From the NCBI RefSeq assembly GCF_030272615.1, contig NC_081409.1, positions 474,668,573 through 474,728,572 on the forward strand: a stretch of 60,000 bases of DNA. Reading direction: 5' to 3'. This document shows, in pieces, positions 43,653 to 54,640 of the stretch (the first letter of the stretch is position 1; each line of letters begins with the position of its first letter). The notes under the pieces were generated by a model, which ran no database searches, was not told where the DNA came from, and saw only the letters and a program-made list of their open reading frames with translations. The position numbers were made by a program, and so were the translations under genes. The DNA comes from Cryptomeria japonica. Its lineage: Eukaryota; Streptophyta; Pinopsida; Cupressales; Cupressaceae.

Positions 43653-46612
43653 TGTTGACTATTTATGTGTCAACGTAGCTGTAGATCAGGCCGGAAATAT
43701 TTTCGCATAACCTTTGTATTATGCACATTATGTTAACAAAGTGCAGAGGGGCCTTTTTGCCTTTACATTCTTTTCGGGCTCCTAGTTCTATTTTTGAGTT
43801 GATCGACTGGGGTGGTCACTTTCACTTAAATTTATCAACTTGAGGCTGGCGGGGTCATTGGCAGATGGTTTCCTTTTGTTTCCACCAGTTAGCAGCTATT
43901 TCTTTTAGCTCTTGCACCACCGCCTGGTTCTTCGACTCCATCGTTCTTTTTTTGCAGGTGTGTAGGGAAATTATTTCCCTTCTCCTTCTTACCCGTATGT
44001 TCCTTCTAGATTTTCCATATTTTTACTACAAGTGTGTAGGCAATTATTTCTTTTGGTTTCCTACCACCCCATGACAGATTTCAAGGATGCAACGCGACCT
44101 TGTGGGGTAGAAAATTTATAGCATAGATGGTGTTACCTGCTATCCCACGAGAGAGGACAAGGCCAAAAAAGATAGATATGAAGTAGAAAAATGAAAAGTA
44201 TGGGCTCTTTGTTATCCCCAGCAAGTTGGTGGACATCACGAGGACCTCATTGGGTAACAAAGGTGAAACAAATGTGGTTCCCCGCTACCCTGTGCCAAAG
44301 AGAAAGCACATCAGAGCACCTTGCGAGATAAGAAAGCAAAGTAAACAAGGCTTCCCCACCATCCCGTGAGGGATTTTGAGGAAGTAGTTAGGCCTTGTAG
44401 GGTAGGAGACATATAGTCCAGATGGTTCCCCACCATCTCATGAGGAAATCAAAGCAATCAAAGGATGGTTGTGGGGTAAGAAAACATAGACAGATTAACG
44501 TTCCCTGCCATCCCGTGGGCGATTTACGGGGGTAGAAATACATAGGAGATGGTTTCTCCCACCATCCCATGCCAAGATACAACAACGATATATACAAGTG
44601 AGTTCAACCCACCACGTGGCATGCGTGTGGCCATGGATTTTCACTTAGTGGCCCAATCATACGACCATGTTTTAAAACTTCATTGAACCCTTTGGAATGC
44701 TACATGGAGAGATCTTGCGTGAATCTCACCAATCAACGATCGATTTTCAAACTTGTAGGGGTCGTTGGAATTTAAACCTCTGTGCAGGGTAGTTGTCAAC
44801 CCATTGGTCAAGGTTCTCCTTTCTATTCAGTCGACACCCACTTTTCAACTATATTTTCATCCAGCCACCAGATTCCTTCAGCATTACTCCAGACATAAGT
44901 CCTGCAACTGATATTTTGATTCTGCCCATGACCATGCAATGCAGATTGTAGACTTTTATGCCTGTAAACACCATCCCAGTGCATTCAATTATAGAGATTT
45001 CCTCCTTTGCAGGGATTTTGCTTTTCTAGAGGTAGAGGATGCTCTCAGAGTTGAATTGATGCAAGAGCATCCCTAGTTGTTGGCAATCTTGTGTCAACCA
45101 AAAACATTTCTTTTCAGTTTGTTTTTTGTTTTGCAGTTTCAACATTTCTTTTATCATTTTCTTGCATTTGTGCACCAGATCTTGTGGAGATGGATTTTTC
45201 TTGTGAACATGATTATCTTCCTTACCCCAAGTCCGTGAAACATTTGGATCTTTTTTCTAGCAAGTTATCGCTTCTAGATTCTGAAACAATTTTTTGGCTT
45301 AGAACACCAAAACCGCTTGGACCTATTTTGCTATTGGCGAATCTTGCGGATCCTTTTCATAGCTTGTGGAGCTCTAGTTCATTGTTCCAATGTTTCTTGG
45401 CATCTGGTCAACCTTCCCTTTGGAACGCACTTCTTCCTTTGGATTTTCGAGATGATTTTCATCAGCAGAGGCTGATCTGCTGGTTTTATATGCTTCATTT
45501 TGTTCATTGGCATTTGATTCATCTTGGGCTGACGCAAATCCCTCTAGATCATATAAATCAATGTAATCTAGCATGTAATAGATAGTGATAAGGATATAGA
45601 AAATAAATCTAAGGAATAGGTATTATGGAGTTGGCTCGCTTTCTTGCTTGAGTCGGATGTTGCATAACATGCTTATACTATAATCAGGCCAGTGGGCCGA
45701 ATCTTGTAGCCCACATGTTGTCAGCATATTGTAATTGGTTTGCATGATATAATTCAATCAGTTTTGCATTGCCTCCATCATCTTGTCTTGTTTCCATTGT
45801 ATTTTACTCTTGTTGCACAGTCTGAATTGATCTCCTTGAGGTGCCTCCTAACCATGACGGCACCACGAATTCAGCACGCCATCATATCATCCTTGATTTG
45901 ATCTTCCTCTCTAATATTTTTGTAACCTAACCCTAGCTAGGGTTAGGGTTTCTTAACTCTAGATCGATCTCAATTATTCCTGATCTTTAAAGGCAATTTT
46001 GTAGCCCTACTTCAGTGTCCTTTTTTCATTTCTCTTACAAAATTTCATGTTTTATGTAACTATAAATGTTGCCTTGCCTTTGCATTAATAAAATTATCTT
46101 TCACCTCTTTTTGGTTTAGATAATCTATGTAGTGTGTTCTACCTCTTTATTTGAATGCATCTTTGTCTGGTTCTTTAGTTTATCTGACTGTGTTGATCCC
46201 TCTGTGTATGTTGACTCTGAATTACTTTAATTCCTCTCTTCATCCTATAGAATTCCAATCTTCACTTATTATTAGGAAGTTGTTTTAGATAGAAACTTAT
46301 GCATATCAGAGGTAGTTTTATTGATGTCTTTTGCAGTCATAGGCAAAGAGGATCAAACTTCCATCTAGGTACAAACCTTATTTCCCCTCATTTAAGCATC
46401 CCTTCTTTCTCCCTTTTCCCTCTCAAAGCCAGTAGAATAGATATTTCAGCGTTGGGTTAGTCCAAGACTTGCACTCAGATTGGAAAGGAAGTCGGCCTTC
46501 TCTAGAGACTCAACCTCACTTTTGCAAGTCTCCCACTTGGGATGTTGTTTCCATGTTGCACAAGGTTGATGATAAAGGTTATTCATAAAGCGGGTACACT
46601 TTTGTGACAACA
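43653..46612 (+). repeat. 5' LTR of Z (2960 bp)
   Basis: Starts TGTTGACTATTT, ends GTGACAACA just before the primer site, and aligns with 59046-60000. Six or so degenerate CCCCACCATCCCGTGAGG subrepeats lie at 44130-44590. A 22-bp perfect palindrome with half-site CCTAACCCTAG lies at 45926-45947. An ORF of 164 codons (45091-45585) with a hydrophobic start lies inside; whether it is a gene is doubtful. Confidence 0.9.
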
Positions 46613-46617
46613 ATTTT

Positions 46618-46635
46618 TGGCACACCCAGTGGGAC
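46618..46635 (+). promoter_or_regulatory. Z primer-site-like sequence
   Basis: TGGCACACCCAGTGGGAC begins five bases after the LTR end. The same position and pattern occur in Y (29531). The leader to 46985 holds no gene. Confidence 0.75.
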
Positions 46636-46985
46636 ACATATTCTCACCATTTGTTAAGGATTCAGTGCTTCTCCTAGCCATTCAACCTTTGGAGGCAATC
46701 AATCAAGCACTTGATGACTCTAAGGAATAGATTCAGACTCTCAATGATTACCGGTGCAAATTTTATGCCCAGATGACAAACCAGGTCATCTTCAAGAGGT
46801 AATTTTTAATTCACTCAGCTTCCTTATTCAGGTTATAGGAGAACTAGGAGTAGACATTCTTTATTATCGGTTAGGGGAACTCAAGCAGAAGCATAAAAAC
46901 TCCTAAGATCCCGTTCTACCCCTCCTATTACAAATTATCATAGCCTAAAGGCCCTACCATTCATATCAATAGCCCACTATTTTCC

Positions 46986-48094
46986 ATGGCAATGCCAAGT
47001 GCACACACATTTGTCACCTTTAATGGTGGCAACCCTTTAGTTTTAGCCCAAAAGAACCCAGTTGTAGCCCTAAAGGTTATACCATTCTTTACTGGGGAAA
47101 CCTTTGTTACTCCTAATGAGCACATCCAATATGTTGCAAGCATCTGCATGATTTTCGATGTTACAAAGGACAATGTTGCAATGAGGCTCCTAACTTCAAC
47201 ATTTAAGCAAAAGGCCCTACAGTGGTATAGGGGTCTACCCTATAACTCCATTCACAACTAGAATGAATTGGGTGAAAAATTATGCAAGCACTTTGAGGAC
47301 ACAATGGATCATTTGTCACTGGTTGAGCAACTAACAACCATCAAGAGAGCACCCCATGAGTTTATGGGAGACTTCAACTATAGATTTCAGAAGACTTGGG
47401 ACAAGATCCCAACATTGCTAAAACCCTCTTACAATCATGCTTTCTTATATTTCCTTAGGGCTTTTAATAATGACATAGCTACAATGATTCTATCAATGGG
47501 AGGAGATAACATTCTGGGAGCTTATGATATTGCCATTAGGGCAAAGAATTATTTAATTCAAGTAGGTAAATTAGCTCATAGGCCTCCAATGCCTTTGTTC
47601 CCAGAAGCTCCTACACAACAGCCTGCTTTGGTACCAATACCAATGACATCCACAAGTCATTTGCTCACACCTGCACCAACTACATTGTCTTCAGAGATTA
47701 GGGAGTTGCAGACCTTACTGCAGGCCTCAATTAAAATAATGGATTAGAAGATGGACTAGCAAATGTAGGGGTTTGGGAATGAACTAGTCTCAATCAAGAG
47801 ACAGTTGCTACATAACAATAGGCCCTACCAATCTTCAAATCAGAATTATCAACAACAAAGGCCTAGTTATCAAGGGAAAAGTCAATGGAGTAATCTTAGG
47901 CCCTTAAACAACATGAATACCTCAGCTACAAGCACCTCAAAAGAACTAGTGCCAACTCATAACAATCTTGCTCAAGAACAAGATTGGTGTGTCCCATGCA
48001 ATCAACCACATAATCTGGCCATTGCCAGAATGGTGATTTCTCTCAAGCAATAGTAGAACAAAATGAACCAACAATATTAGGGCAACAACAATAT
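46986..48094 (+). pseudogene. Z gag, upstream part
   Basis: One frame runs from ATG 46986 with TAG stops at 47259 and 47745 and more just after, and no frameshift to 48053. Core motifs: VIPFFTGETFVTPNEHIQYV, LLTSTFKQKALQWYRGLPY, ELGEKLCKHFED and EFMGDFNYRFQKTWDKIP, the usual Ty3/gypsy capsid order. Then come a Pro-rich stretch, a LQTLLQAS helix, and Asn/Gln-rich sequence with DWCVPCNQPHN, a possible damaged knuckle. W is inserted at AATAT (48090-48094). Capsid protein by family. Confidence 0.85.
48090..48094. repeat. Left target-site duplication of W (AATAT)
   Basis: AATAT at 48090-48094 is repeated at 52901-52905, fixing both ends of W. Confidence 0.88.
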
Positions 48095-48567
48095 TGTGAG
48101 ATTTTTCCAAGATCAAGAGCTCAATGAAAAGTACAAAATAGAGAGACAAAATAGATGATAGGAATTAACTGTATTCTATCAAGAGAAAATATTGATCAAC
48201 TGGATCATCAATCAATCAATCAATTGTTACATACAATGAATATGAGCCTGCTTATATAGGCAAGGCTATGTGGATATGTGAGCACACAAACATGACATGT
48301 GGCTCAATGAGAAACAAGGGTGGGTAGGAAATAGGTTTGGTAGGTAGGAGAAACAATATAATATTCCACATGAGGTGGATCACCCACTGAATGTGGAATG
48401 TAACAACAAGATAAGACCACAAAAGGTGGGAATTCTCCTACACACACTATCCCAATGTGGCACAAACACCAAAGTGTCTCATACCCAAACTACTATGAAA
48501 TGCATTACCTAAGTAAACTTCAGTAAGGTGTAATAATATCCTATTTGAATAATTAATTACACCAACG
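48095..48567 (-). repeat. 3' LTR of W
   Basis: 473 bp. Preceded on the minus strand by a G-run (AAGGGGGGGG near 48576-48567), a strong polypurine tract. TATATAAG on the minus strand at 48258-48251. It has about 65 bp that the other LTR lacks (around 48300-48395). Confidence 0.9.
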
Positions 48568-48574
48568 CCCCCCC

Positions 48575-49750
48575 TTAAGTGAAACTTAGGGGAATGCAAG
48601 ATGGGTCTCGGCTACTAGGCCATGTTAGGTACCCATGTACAAATGCAAATGCATGCAAACCAATGCAATGGAATCTCTCACAAAGCAGGGAAAGAGAGAA
48701 AGACCCAATGGGAAAAAACCCTCCCCCAAAAGAGAGATGAAAACTATACAAGAGAACTCTCATAGAAGTATGTGAAGGACAAAACCTCATGTGAGGAAAA
48801 AGTCCCCCCATATGAGAGAAGAAGAGTAGCTAAGTAGCCCTCCCTCATTGTAGAATCTGCACCAATGATAGAAGCTCGATGATGTATGAAGAACTGCTCC
48901 ATGAATGTCGAACCACGCTCCTCCCCTTGGGAAGAAACAAAACCAAATGTGTATCTATGAAGTCTCCCCAATCATGAAGGGAAGATGTAGAAACAAAACT
49001 CATTATGAATGGAATCTCTGAAAACTGCTCAAGTGTCCCCATGTCGATGTTGAAAGTTACCCCCTCCAAAGGTGGTGAACTACTCCACACTGCTGAAAAA
49101 GGCACTCCAAGATCTAGTGGAGAAGAATGTAGAACAATAGCCAAAGACCCATATGTCTCCTCTAAGGATAAAGAGACCTCCTCCAATTATTGTACAAAAG
49201 TATCCACAATCATGTCAACCTTGAAAGAATGATCATGTAGAGAATGCACAAGAGGGTCAAAGCGTTCCCTCGCAACAATAAAAGAAGGATCATCTTCATC
49301 AAAGAGAAGATGAATGTCACCAATGATGTCTCCCAAATATGCAATGGAGGACTCCACAAACAAACCTGCAATGTCTATCAAGTAGTCATCCCAATCAACT
49401 GAAGCTGGAAGACATGAAATATCTCGCTGCACTAAATCACAATAAGGCAAAACTATCACACTAGTTGGATCATCAGGTGCAATAATTGATGTGATGTCAA
49501 TAAGAGGAGATGAAATGCATGGCTCAAGAACGAGTTTACATGTGAGAATCCCCAAGTTCAAGTACCCAAAGTTCTCCTCAAAATCTGAATCATCAGCATA
49601 GGAAGAATCAACCTCATCAATAGGACCAAAATGTGAAAAAGAGTACAACTGAGATGCATGATCAGCCACCTTAGTCGCAATGATAGCTCTCTGAGTCTCT
49701 AATGATAACTGAATCGGGTGTGAACTCCACAGTTTTCTTAGTTGCCCCAT
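48575..49750 (-). pseudogene. W unknown acidic ORF in the position of integrase/RT
   Basis: The minus-strand frame 49750-48845, broken by one TAA at 49187, starts inside the end of the protease region (ETQRAIIATKVADHASQLYS is the usual copia block before the integrase zinc domain). It then departs from the copia pattern after SHFGPIDEVDSSYADDSDF. About 270 codons follow, rich in Asp, Ser, Leu and Ile (VDWDDYLIDIAG, HLLFDEDDPSFIVARERFD, SFSLEETYG-like LSLEETYGSLAIVL). No zinc HHCC, D-D-E core or YVDD is seen. I do not recognise it. The short frame after 48845 down to 48575 is Phe/Ser/Leu-rich and probably not coding. Confidence 0.55.
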
Positions 49751-49966
49751 GTGTGATTTGATAGATGGAAATAATATTGTTTGTCAAGTGGGGTACACAC
49801 AACACATCTTTAAAGGAGTTATCCCCAATGGCAATAGATCCTTTCCCAATCAAATCCATGTATGTATGATTGCCCTTCAAAATCTATGGCATGTGGCAAG
49901 GCTCAAATGAAGACAACATAGATTGTGAAGATGTCATATGATGAGAAGCCCCTGAATCTAGAAGTC
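49671..49966 (-). pseudogene. W aspartic protease
   Basis: After the gag stop (TGA near 49962 in a position where Trp is usual), the minus strand reads LLDSGASHHMTSS, the copia protease active site D-S-G-A. It continues through a stop near 49887 to GNHTYMDLIGKGSIAIGDNS, VLCVPHLTNNIISIYQI and PDSVIIRDSE, all standard copia protease blocks. A frameshift near 49690-49730 passes to the frame of the next ORF. Confidence 0.8.
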
Positions 49967-50969
49967 ATCTCCCTGAATCATGATTTGTAGTAGCACAAAG
50001 AGCTTGTCCCTTTCCTTTATCTGTCCCAAAAGAGTGATCCTTTCCTTTATCCTTTTCCTTGGAAGAAGAAGTTGATGTAGACATTCTAGAAGGTAGGTTG
50101 ATTTTGTTCTTCTCAAGAAGATGCTTCAACTCATCAATACCCTTCTTGTAACAATGTTGTTCATCATGTCCTGACTTCTTGCAATATGCACAAAAAAGAT
50201 TGTCCTTATATGATTTCCTCTTAGGTGAGGATGTAGAATCACCTTGTTGTAGAGAGGAATATTGTGCTCCATCTTGTTTAGACTTAGGTTGCTTTTGATT
50301 CTTGCCTTTTCCTTGATTGCTTTGATTCCCTTTATTAGCCACCAAAGCTTGTGACTTTGAAGATTTGAGAATCCCCATCTTAGTCAACTTAGATTGCTCA
50401 AGTATCAACATCTCTGTGAATGCATCAAATGAGGGAGAATTTTATGAGGAACCTTGAGCTAACCTATGGGTGTGAAAGCTAGATACAAAGGTTGCATATT
50501 CTGATGGAAGGTTGTCCAACAAGTTATAAACCAATTGAGCATCCTTTTTGTCAATGCCACAATCATTTATCTTTGCTTGTAGCTCATTTGCTTTTGTGAC
50601 ATAATCTTGGATTGTATCAAAATCCTTGGGATCCAATGTTGTGAGTTCACTATCAAGCTTGTAGCCCTTAATCTCATCAACTTGGCCATATAATTTGTCA
50701 TAAATATCCCAAGCCTATTTAATTGTATTACACTTATCAATGTGAAAAATGAGGTGATCTAATACATACTTTCTAAGAGTTCCAAGTGCCATAGCATTCT
50801 TGGTGAGACATTCAATTTGAGCATTAGGATTAGCCTTAGGATCAGGTGGTGTTGTAATAGTTCCTTTTACATAATGAATAAGTCATTTTTCCATTAGTTT
50901 ATTCCATGCCTTTATCTTCCATGATGCATAATTATGAGGAGTAAAAAGTGGAAATTTAGGAGAACCCAT
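49965..50969 (-). pseudogene. W gag (copia, UBN2-like) with CCHC knuckle
   Basis: Starts at ATG 50969, MGSPKFPLFTPHNYASWKIK, the usual N-terminus of copia gags (NYxxWxxKMxxxL). Continues with AWDIYDKLYGQVDEIKGYKL, the block LTTLDPKDFDTIQDYVTKAN and LLDNLPSEYATFVSSFHT of the UBN2-type domain. Then come a Lys/Gln-rich basic stretch and the knuckle CAYCKKSGHDEQHC (C-x2-C-x4-H-x4-C, complete). Stops occur near 50880, 50700 and 50440. Gag packages the RNA; here it precedes the protease as in normal copia elements. Confidence 0.85.
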
Positions 50970-52481
50970 AGTACCAAATGAAAAACACAAGATAGAGAGA
51001 GTCACAACTACATAAGACACCCCCCCAAAAAAAATAAAAATAAAAATGGTGATCTGGCACTTCATACTTAGTGCAAGTACAATGGGCCACTTGCAAAACA
51101 AGGCAAGGTGGACTTCTGATTTCAATCTTACAACCACCTCAAATAGGCTATAAGAGACTCCAAAAAATATTGCAAGTGATCTAAATTGAGATCTAAGAAA
51201 AATACAAGTACCAAATACGCCAAAAATGACCAAATATTGAAAGTACAATTTCTACTCAAAATTACTGCAAACTAATGGCAAATTATGAAAGTAGACGAAA
51301 AATTATGCACTTTTAAAAGAAACGACACTTGAAAACGAGGTCGTATGACCCCAAACGAAGCCTCTGAAGTTGCAAAATCTGGGATTAGACAGGTACAATC
51401 ATGAGAATCTGCAAATTTTTGTAAAATCTGTCCATCAAAATTAGAAAATTCCTCCACCACTGGGGAGAGCACAAAATTCTAGCCCATTTCAAAAACAATT
51501 GCACCAAAAAAGGAGCAAAAATGAGCAAGATATGGCCATTTGAAGTTGGACTGCAAATTAAAAAATGCAAATGAGAGGGGGTCCAATAAAATTATAAAAT
51601 ATTGTTGACGTCAGCAAACACCGAGCTTAAATTTGACGTCCGTCTGGCCATTAAAAAAACTTCACCTCCCCCTGCATGGTTGTCCATACGGTACAAACTG
51701 TACACGTGGCAGAAAAACTCGTCTGTGGCACTGTTGATATGTACTACCCGATGATGCATTTGACAACACATCTAATGACATGGCAGCCACCTAGGTTGTT
51801 GATGTAAGCGCCAACTGGGCAGTGAGGTCAATGTGTGGGGCTGGCCGAAGAGCAGAACAACATTCGCACGGAGCAGTGGAGAAGACTGGTGCTGAAAAAG
51901 CAATGGGGGTTGACTGACTGGCCAGAGATGGTGCGGTCGGTGGTCGGAATGGGCGGGGGTACCGAGAAAGAAGGCGTCGACGGGGAGAAGTTCACGGGAG
52001 ATTGCACGGACTGAGACTGCTGCCGGAGACTGAAGAAGTGGGGCCGCTTGCGGGTCGGAACACGTGCAGTCGCTGACAGAGTACAGAGTATGGGCCCTGT
52101 GATGTGACAGAGCAGGGTACGGGTGTGGGGGTAAACAACCCCTTGCCCCTCGTAAAATAATTTTTTTTTATTTTTGATTTTTTTTTTTAAATAAAACTCT
52201 TACAACATGCCCCGTAAAAAAAAAAATTCTGCAGAATAATAATTTATAAATATTTAAAAAAAAAAAAAATCGTACTGTATGCTCAAATTGGGCAAAATTT
52301 TCCTCCGAAACCCAAAATTCACTTTTCACCAAAATAGGTTGAGTTTATACTCAAAATTCATGGAAATGGCCTCCCAGACGCAATCGTGATGTCCAAATTG
52401 TTGTAGGATGCCCCTAAAAAATGAAAATCCCCAAATCCGAAATTGAAGCCTCCAAAATGACTAATCAAAGAAGCCCTTTAG
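50970..52481 (-). other. W leader, including a GC-rich segment
   Basis: No annotated gene. 51780-52140 is strikingly GC- and CpG-rich against AT-rich surroundings, and the minus strand there has an open frame of about 120 codons without a Met. 52150-52270 is A/T homopolymer-rich. The ORF at 51248-50883 overlaps the gag start in frame but its N-terminal part resembles nothing. Confidence 0.6.
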
Positions 52482-52493
52482 GCTCTGATACCA
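52482..52493 (-). promoter_or_regulatory. W primer binding site, initiator-Met tRNA type
   Basis: Plus-strand GCTCTGATACCA, that is TGGTATCAGAGC on the minus strand, directly beside the 5' LTR. Confidence 0.92.
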
Positions 52494-52900
52494 TGTGAGA
52501 TTTTGCCAAGATCAAGAGCTCAATGAAAAGTACAAAATAGAGAGACAAAATAGATGATAGGAATAAACTGTATTCTATCAAGATCAAATACTGATCAACT
52601 GGATCATTAATCAATCAATCAATTGTTACATACAATGAATATGAGCCTACTTATATAGGCAAGGCTATATGGATATGTGAGCACACAAACATGACATGTG
52701 GCCTATTTGGTACATGTGGCCTATAGTGGAATGTAGCAACAAGATAAGACTACAAAAGGTGGAAATTCTCCTACACAAACTATCCCAATGTGGCACAAAC
52801 ACCCAAGTGTCTCATACCCAAACTACTATGAAATGCATTACCTAAGTAAACTTAAGTAAGGTGTAATAATATCATATATGAATAATTAATTACACCAACA
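52494..52900 (-). repeat. 5' LTR of W
   Basis: 407 bp, from TGTTGGTGTAATTAATTA (minus, 52900) to ATCTCACA (52494). Minus-strand TATATAA at 52657-52651. Shorter than its mate through a deletion near 52700-52730. Confidence 0.9.
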
Positions 52901-53780
52901 AATATGGTGATTGCTCTAATCACCCATAAGGAGACTCATCTTTCATGAATTGGCAGGAGACTAATTTTTGTGGGATAAATCATACAAGTGGGGACAATGT
53001 AGCTAGAAATACAAGATCTAAGAAAAGGGCCATAAACCCTAGTGTTACTTCTATCATAGCCTCTCAATCTCCACAAGATACTATACATACTACAATGCCA
53101 AAGACCCCTGATAAGATGGCTGCTCCAAATATAGAACATGATTTGACACAAAAGGTGATACAAGGGGAGCAATGAAAGGTTCCTTCAACATCAAAGCTTG
53201 ATATTGTTGCTACAAAGGCTTCTACTAAGTTTGCTTCTCCTTTCAGCATAGTAGAACAAATGAAAAGGGCCAACCTTAATGCGTCTATGTGGGATGCCCT
53301 TTCTATCCCATCTCAGAGAGATCTAATTCAGAAGGCCCTTAAAGATATCAATGTTGCAGAGGTTCCAAGCAAAGGTAGCAGCTCTTCCACTCTTACAAGC
53401 TTGGTGCAGCCTTTGGAAGCAACAAATCAAAAGAAAATTAGTAAGCCTCCCCCCTTTTATTTGTCATTAATCATAGGAGATAAACTTGTTCATAATTGCT
53501 TGATATACAGTGGGGCTAGTAGTTTAGTTATGCCTAAGGGAGTAGCTGACCACTTAGGTATCAAGTATGAGCCTATAAAAAGAGGGGTGGTGAAACTTGA
53601 TGGCACATCAGTTTAGACTATGAGGGTCATTAGGGATTTAAATCTAACCTTGCATTCCTGCCTAAGTTGTAGTGTATTGCAAGACATCTTAGTGATTGAA
53701 CTCGCAGCTCACTTTTTTATTTGCTTATCTAGGGAATTCACTGCTAAGATAGTGACTACCTATCTTCTGATTGGTCTCGC
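52901..53780 (+). pseudogene. Z gag end and aspartic protease
   Basis: Gag continues after W in broken frames (AATATGGTGATTGC onward). The frame 53260-53616 gives a helical linker (RDLIQKALKDINVAEVPSKG) then protease: PPPFYLSLIIGDKLVHNCLI, YSGASSLVMPKGVADHLGI, and after a TAG at 53614 the flap/second-strand region DLNLTLHSCLSCS and LQDILVIEL. The active-site Asp of L-I-D-S-G-A is Tyr (LIYSGAS), so this copy's protease could not work. Partners: the Z polyprotein. Confidence 0.8.
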
Positions 53781-54640
53781 ATGTTGTTTAGGACAAGATA
53801 TGGCACCAAAGTAACCATTAGGGCTGAGCCTATAGCTAATGATCATACAGAGCCCTATACCCTAAGTTCTATTAACATGAATTGTACCCTCCATGGAGAG
53901 AAAGAAGAAATTTTAGTAAGAGATCCTGCAACTCATTTGGAGGAAGTCCTTGATTGCCCACTTGATGAGTGGGCAAATGCATTTTAGTTTGATTCCATAG
54001 AGGAGGCCAATGAGACATGCCTTGGTACATATTGCATCCATGAAGAGGATGCCCCAATTCCCAATCCATCCAAAGAGAGCAGTGACATGCATGGACTGTG
54101 GTATATATTCTTTGATGGCTCAAGGAAAAAGAATGGCGTATGGGCCGGTGTACTTCTTATTTCTCCAAGAGGAGAGAAATATTACTTTTCATTCAGACTT
54201 CATTTTTGTTTCACTAATAATGTATCTGAGTATGAAGCTTTAATTTTTGGGTCTCCAAATGACACAAAGAAGAGGGATCAAATCCTTAAAGGTGCATGGA
54301 GATAACGAGTTGATTGCTAATCAAATTAGAGCTTAGAGTAGCACAAAGAACAACCTTCTCAAGTCATACAAGCATAGAGAATGGGATCTAAATGAACGAT
54401 TCAAGGCGTTCAACATTTCTAGTATCCCTAGAAATCAGAACAAGCATGCTGATAGATTAGCAACAATTGGTGCTCAACATGAAATTCCATCTCATCTTGC
54501 AGTAGAGAAAGATAAAAAAATTAGACTTATCGTGAGACCTGAAATGTCTGATAACCAAGTGAATTGGCAGGTCTTTGACTTTGATCAACAGATTGTGAGC
54601 TTCCTACAAGATGAGGCAGAATTTTCACATGAGAAGTAAA
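53781..54640 (+). pseudogene. Z RNase H-like domain (archaeal type) upstream of RT
   Basis: After a junction region (RTRYGTKVTIRAEPIANDH, 53781-53987), the frame 54087-54305 reads LWYIFFDGSRKKNGVWAGVL, then FRLHFCFTNNVSEYEALIFG. A shifted frame follows with HGDNELIANQIRA, KHREWDLNERFKAFN and PRNQNKHADRLATIGAQ. This is the DGS / E / GDS / AD order of the archaeal-like RNase H of Tat elements, with its acidic residues D, E, D and D visible. A stop at 54303 and a frameshift near 54285 break it. It lies before RT, whereas the second RNase H lies after RT. Confidence 0.8.

Larger units (their letters stand above)
48095..52900 (-). mobile_element. W: copia element with gag, protease and an unknown ORF instead of pol
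   Basis: LTRs at 48095-48567 and 52494-52900, minus orientation (TGTTGGTGTAATTAATTA...ATCTCACA), with target duplication AATAT. Primer site TGGTATCAGAGC touches the 5' LTR. The interior, reading left, holds a 1.5-kb leader with a GC-rich segment, gag with one zinc knuckle, protease, then an acidic ORF. No integrase, RT or RNase H motif is visible. It inserted into Z gag. Confidence 0.9.
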
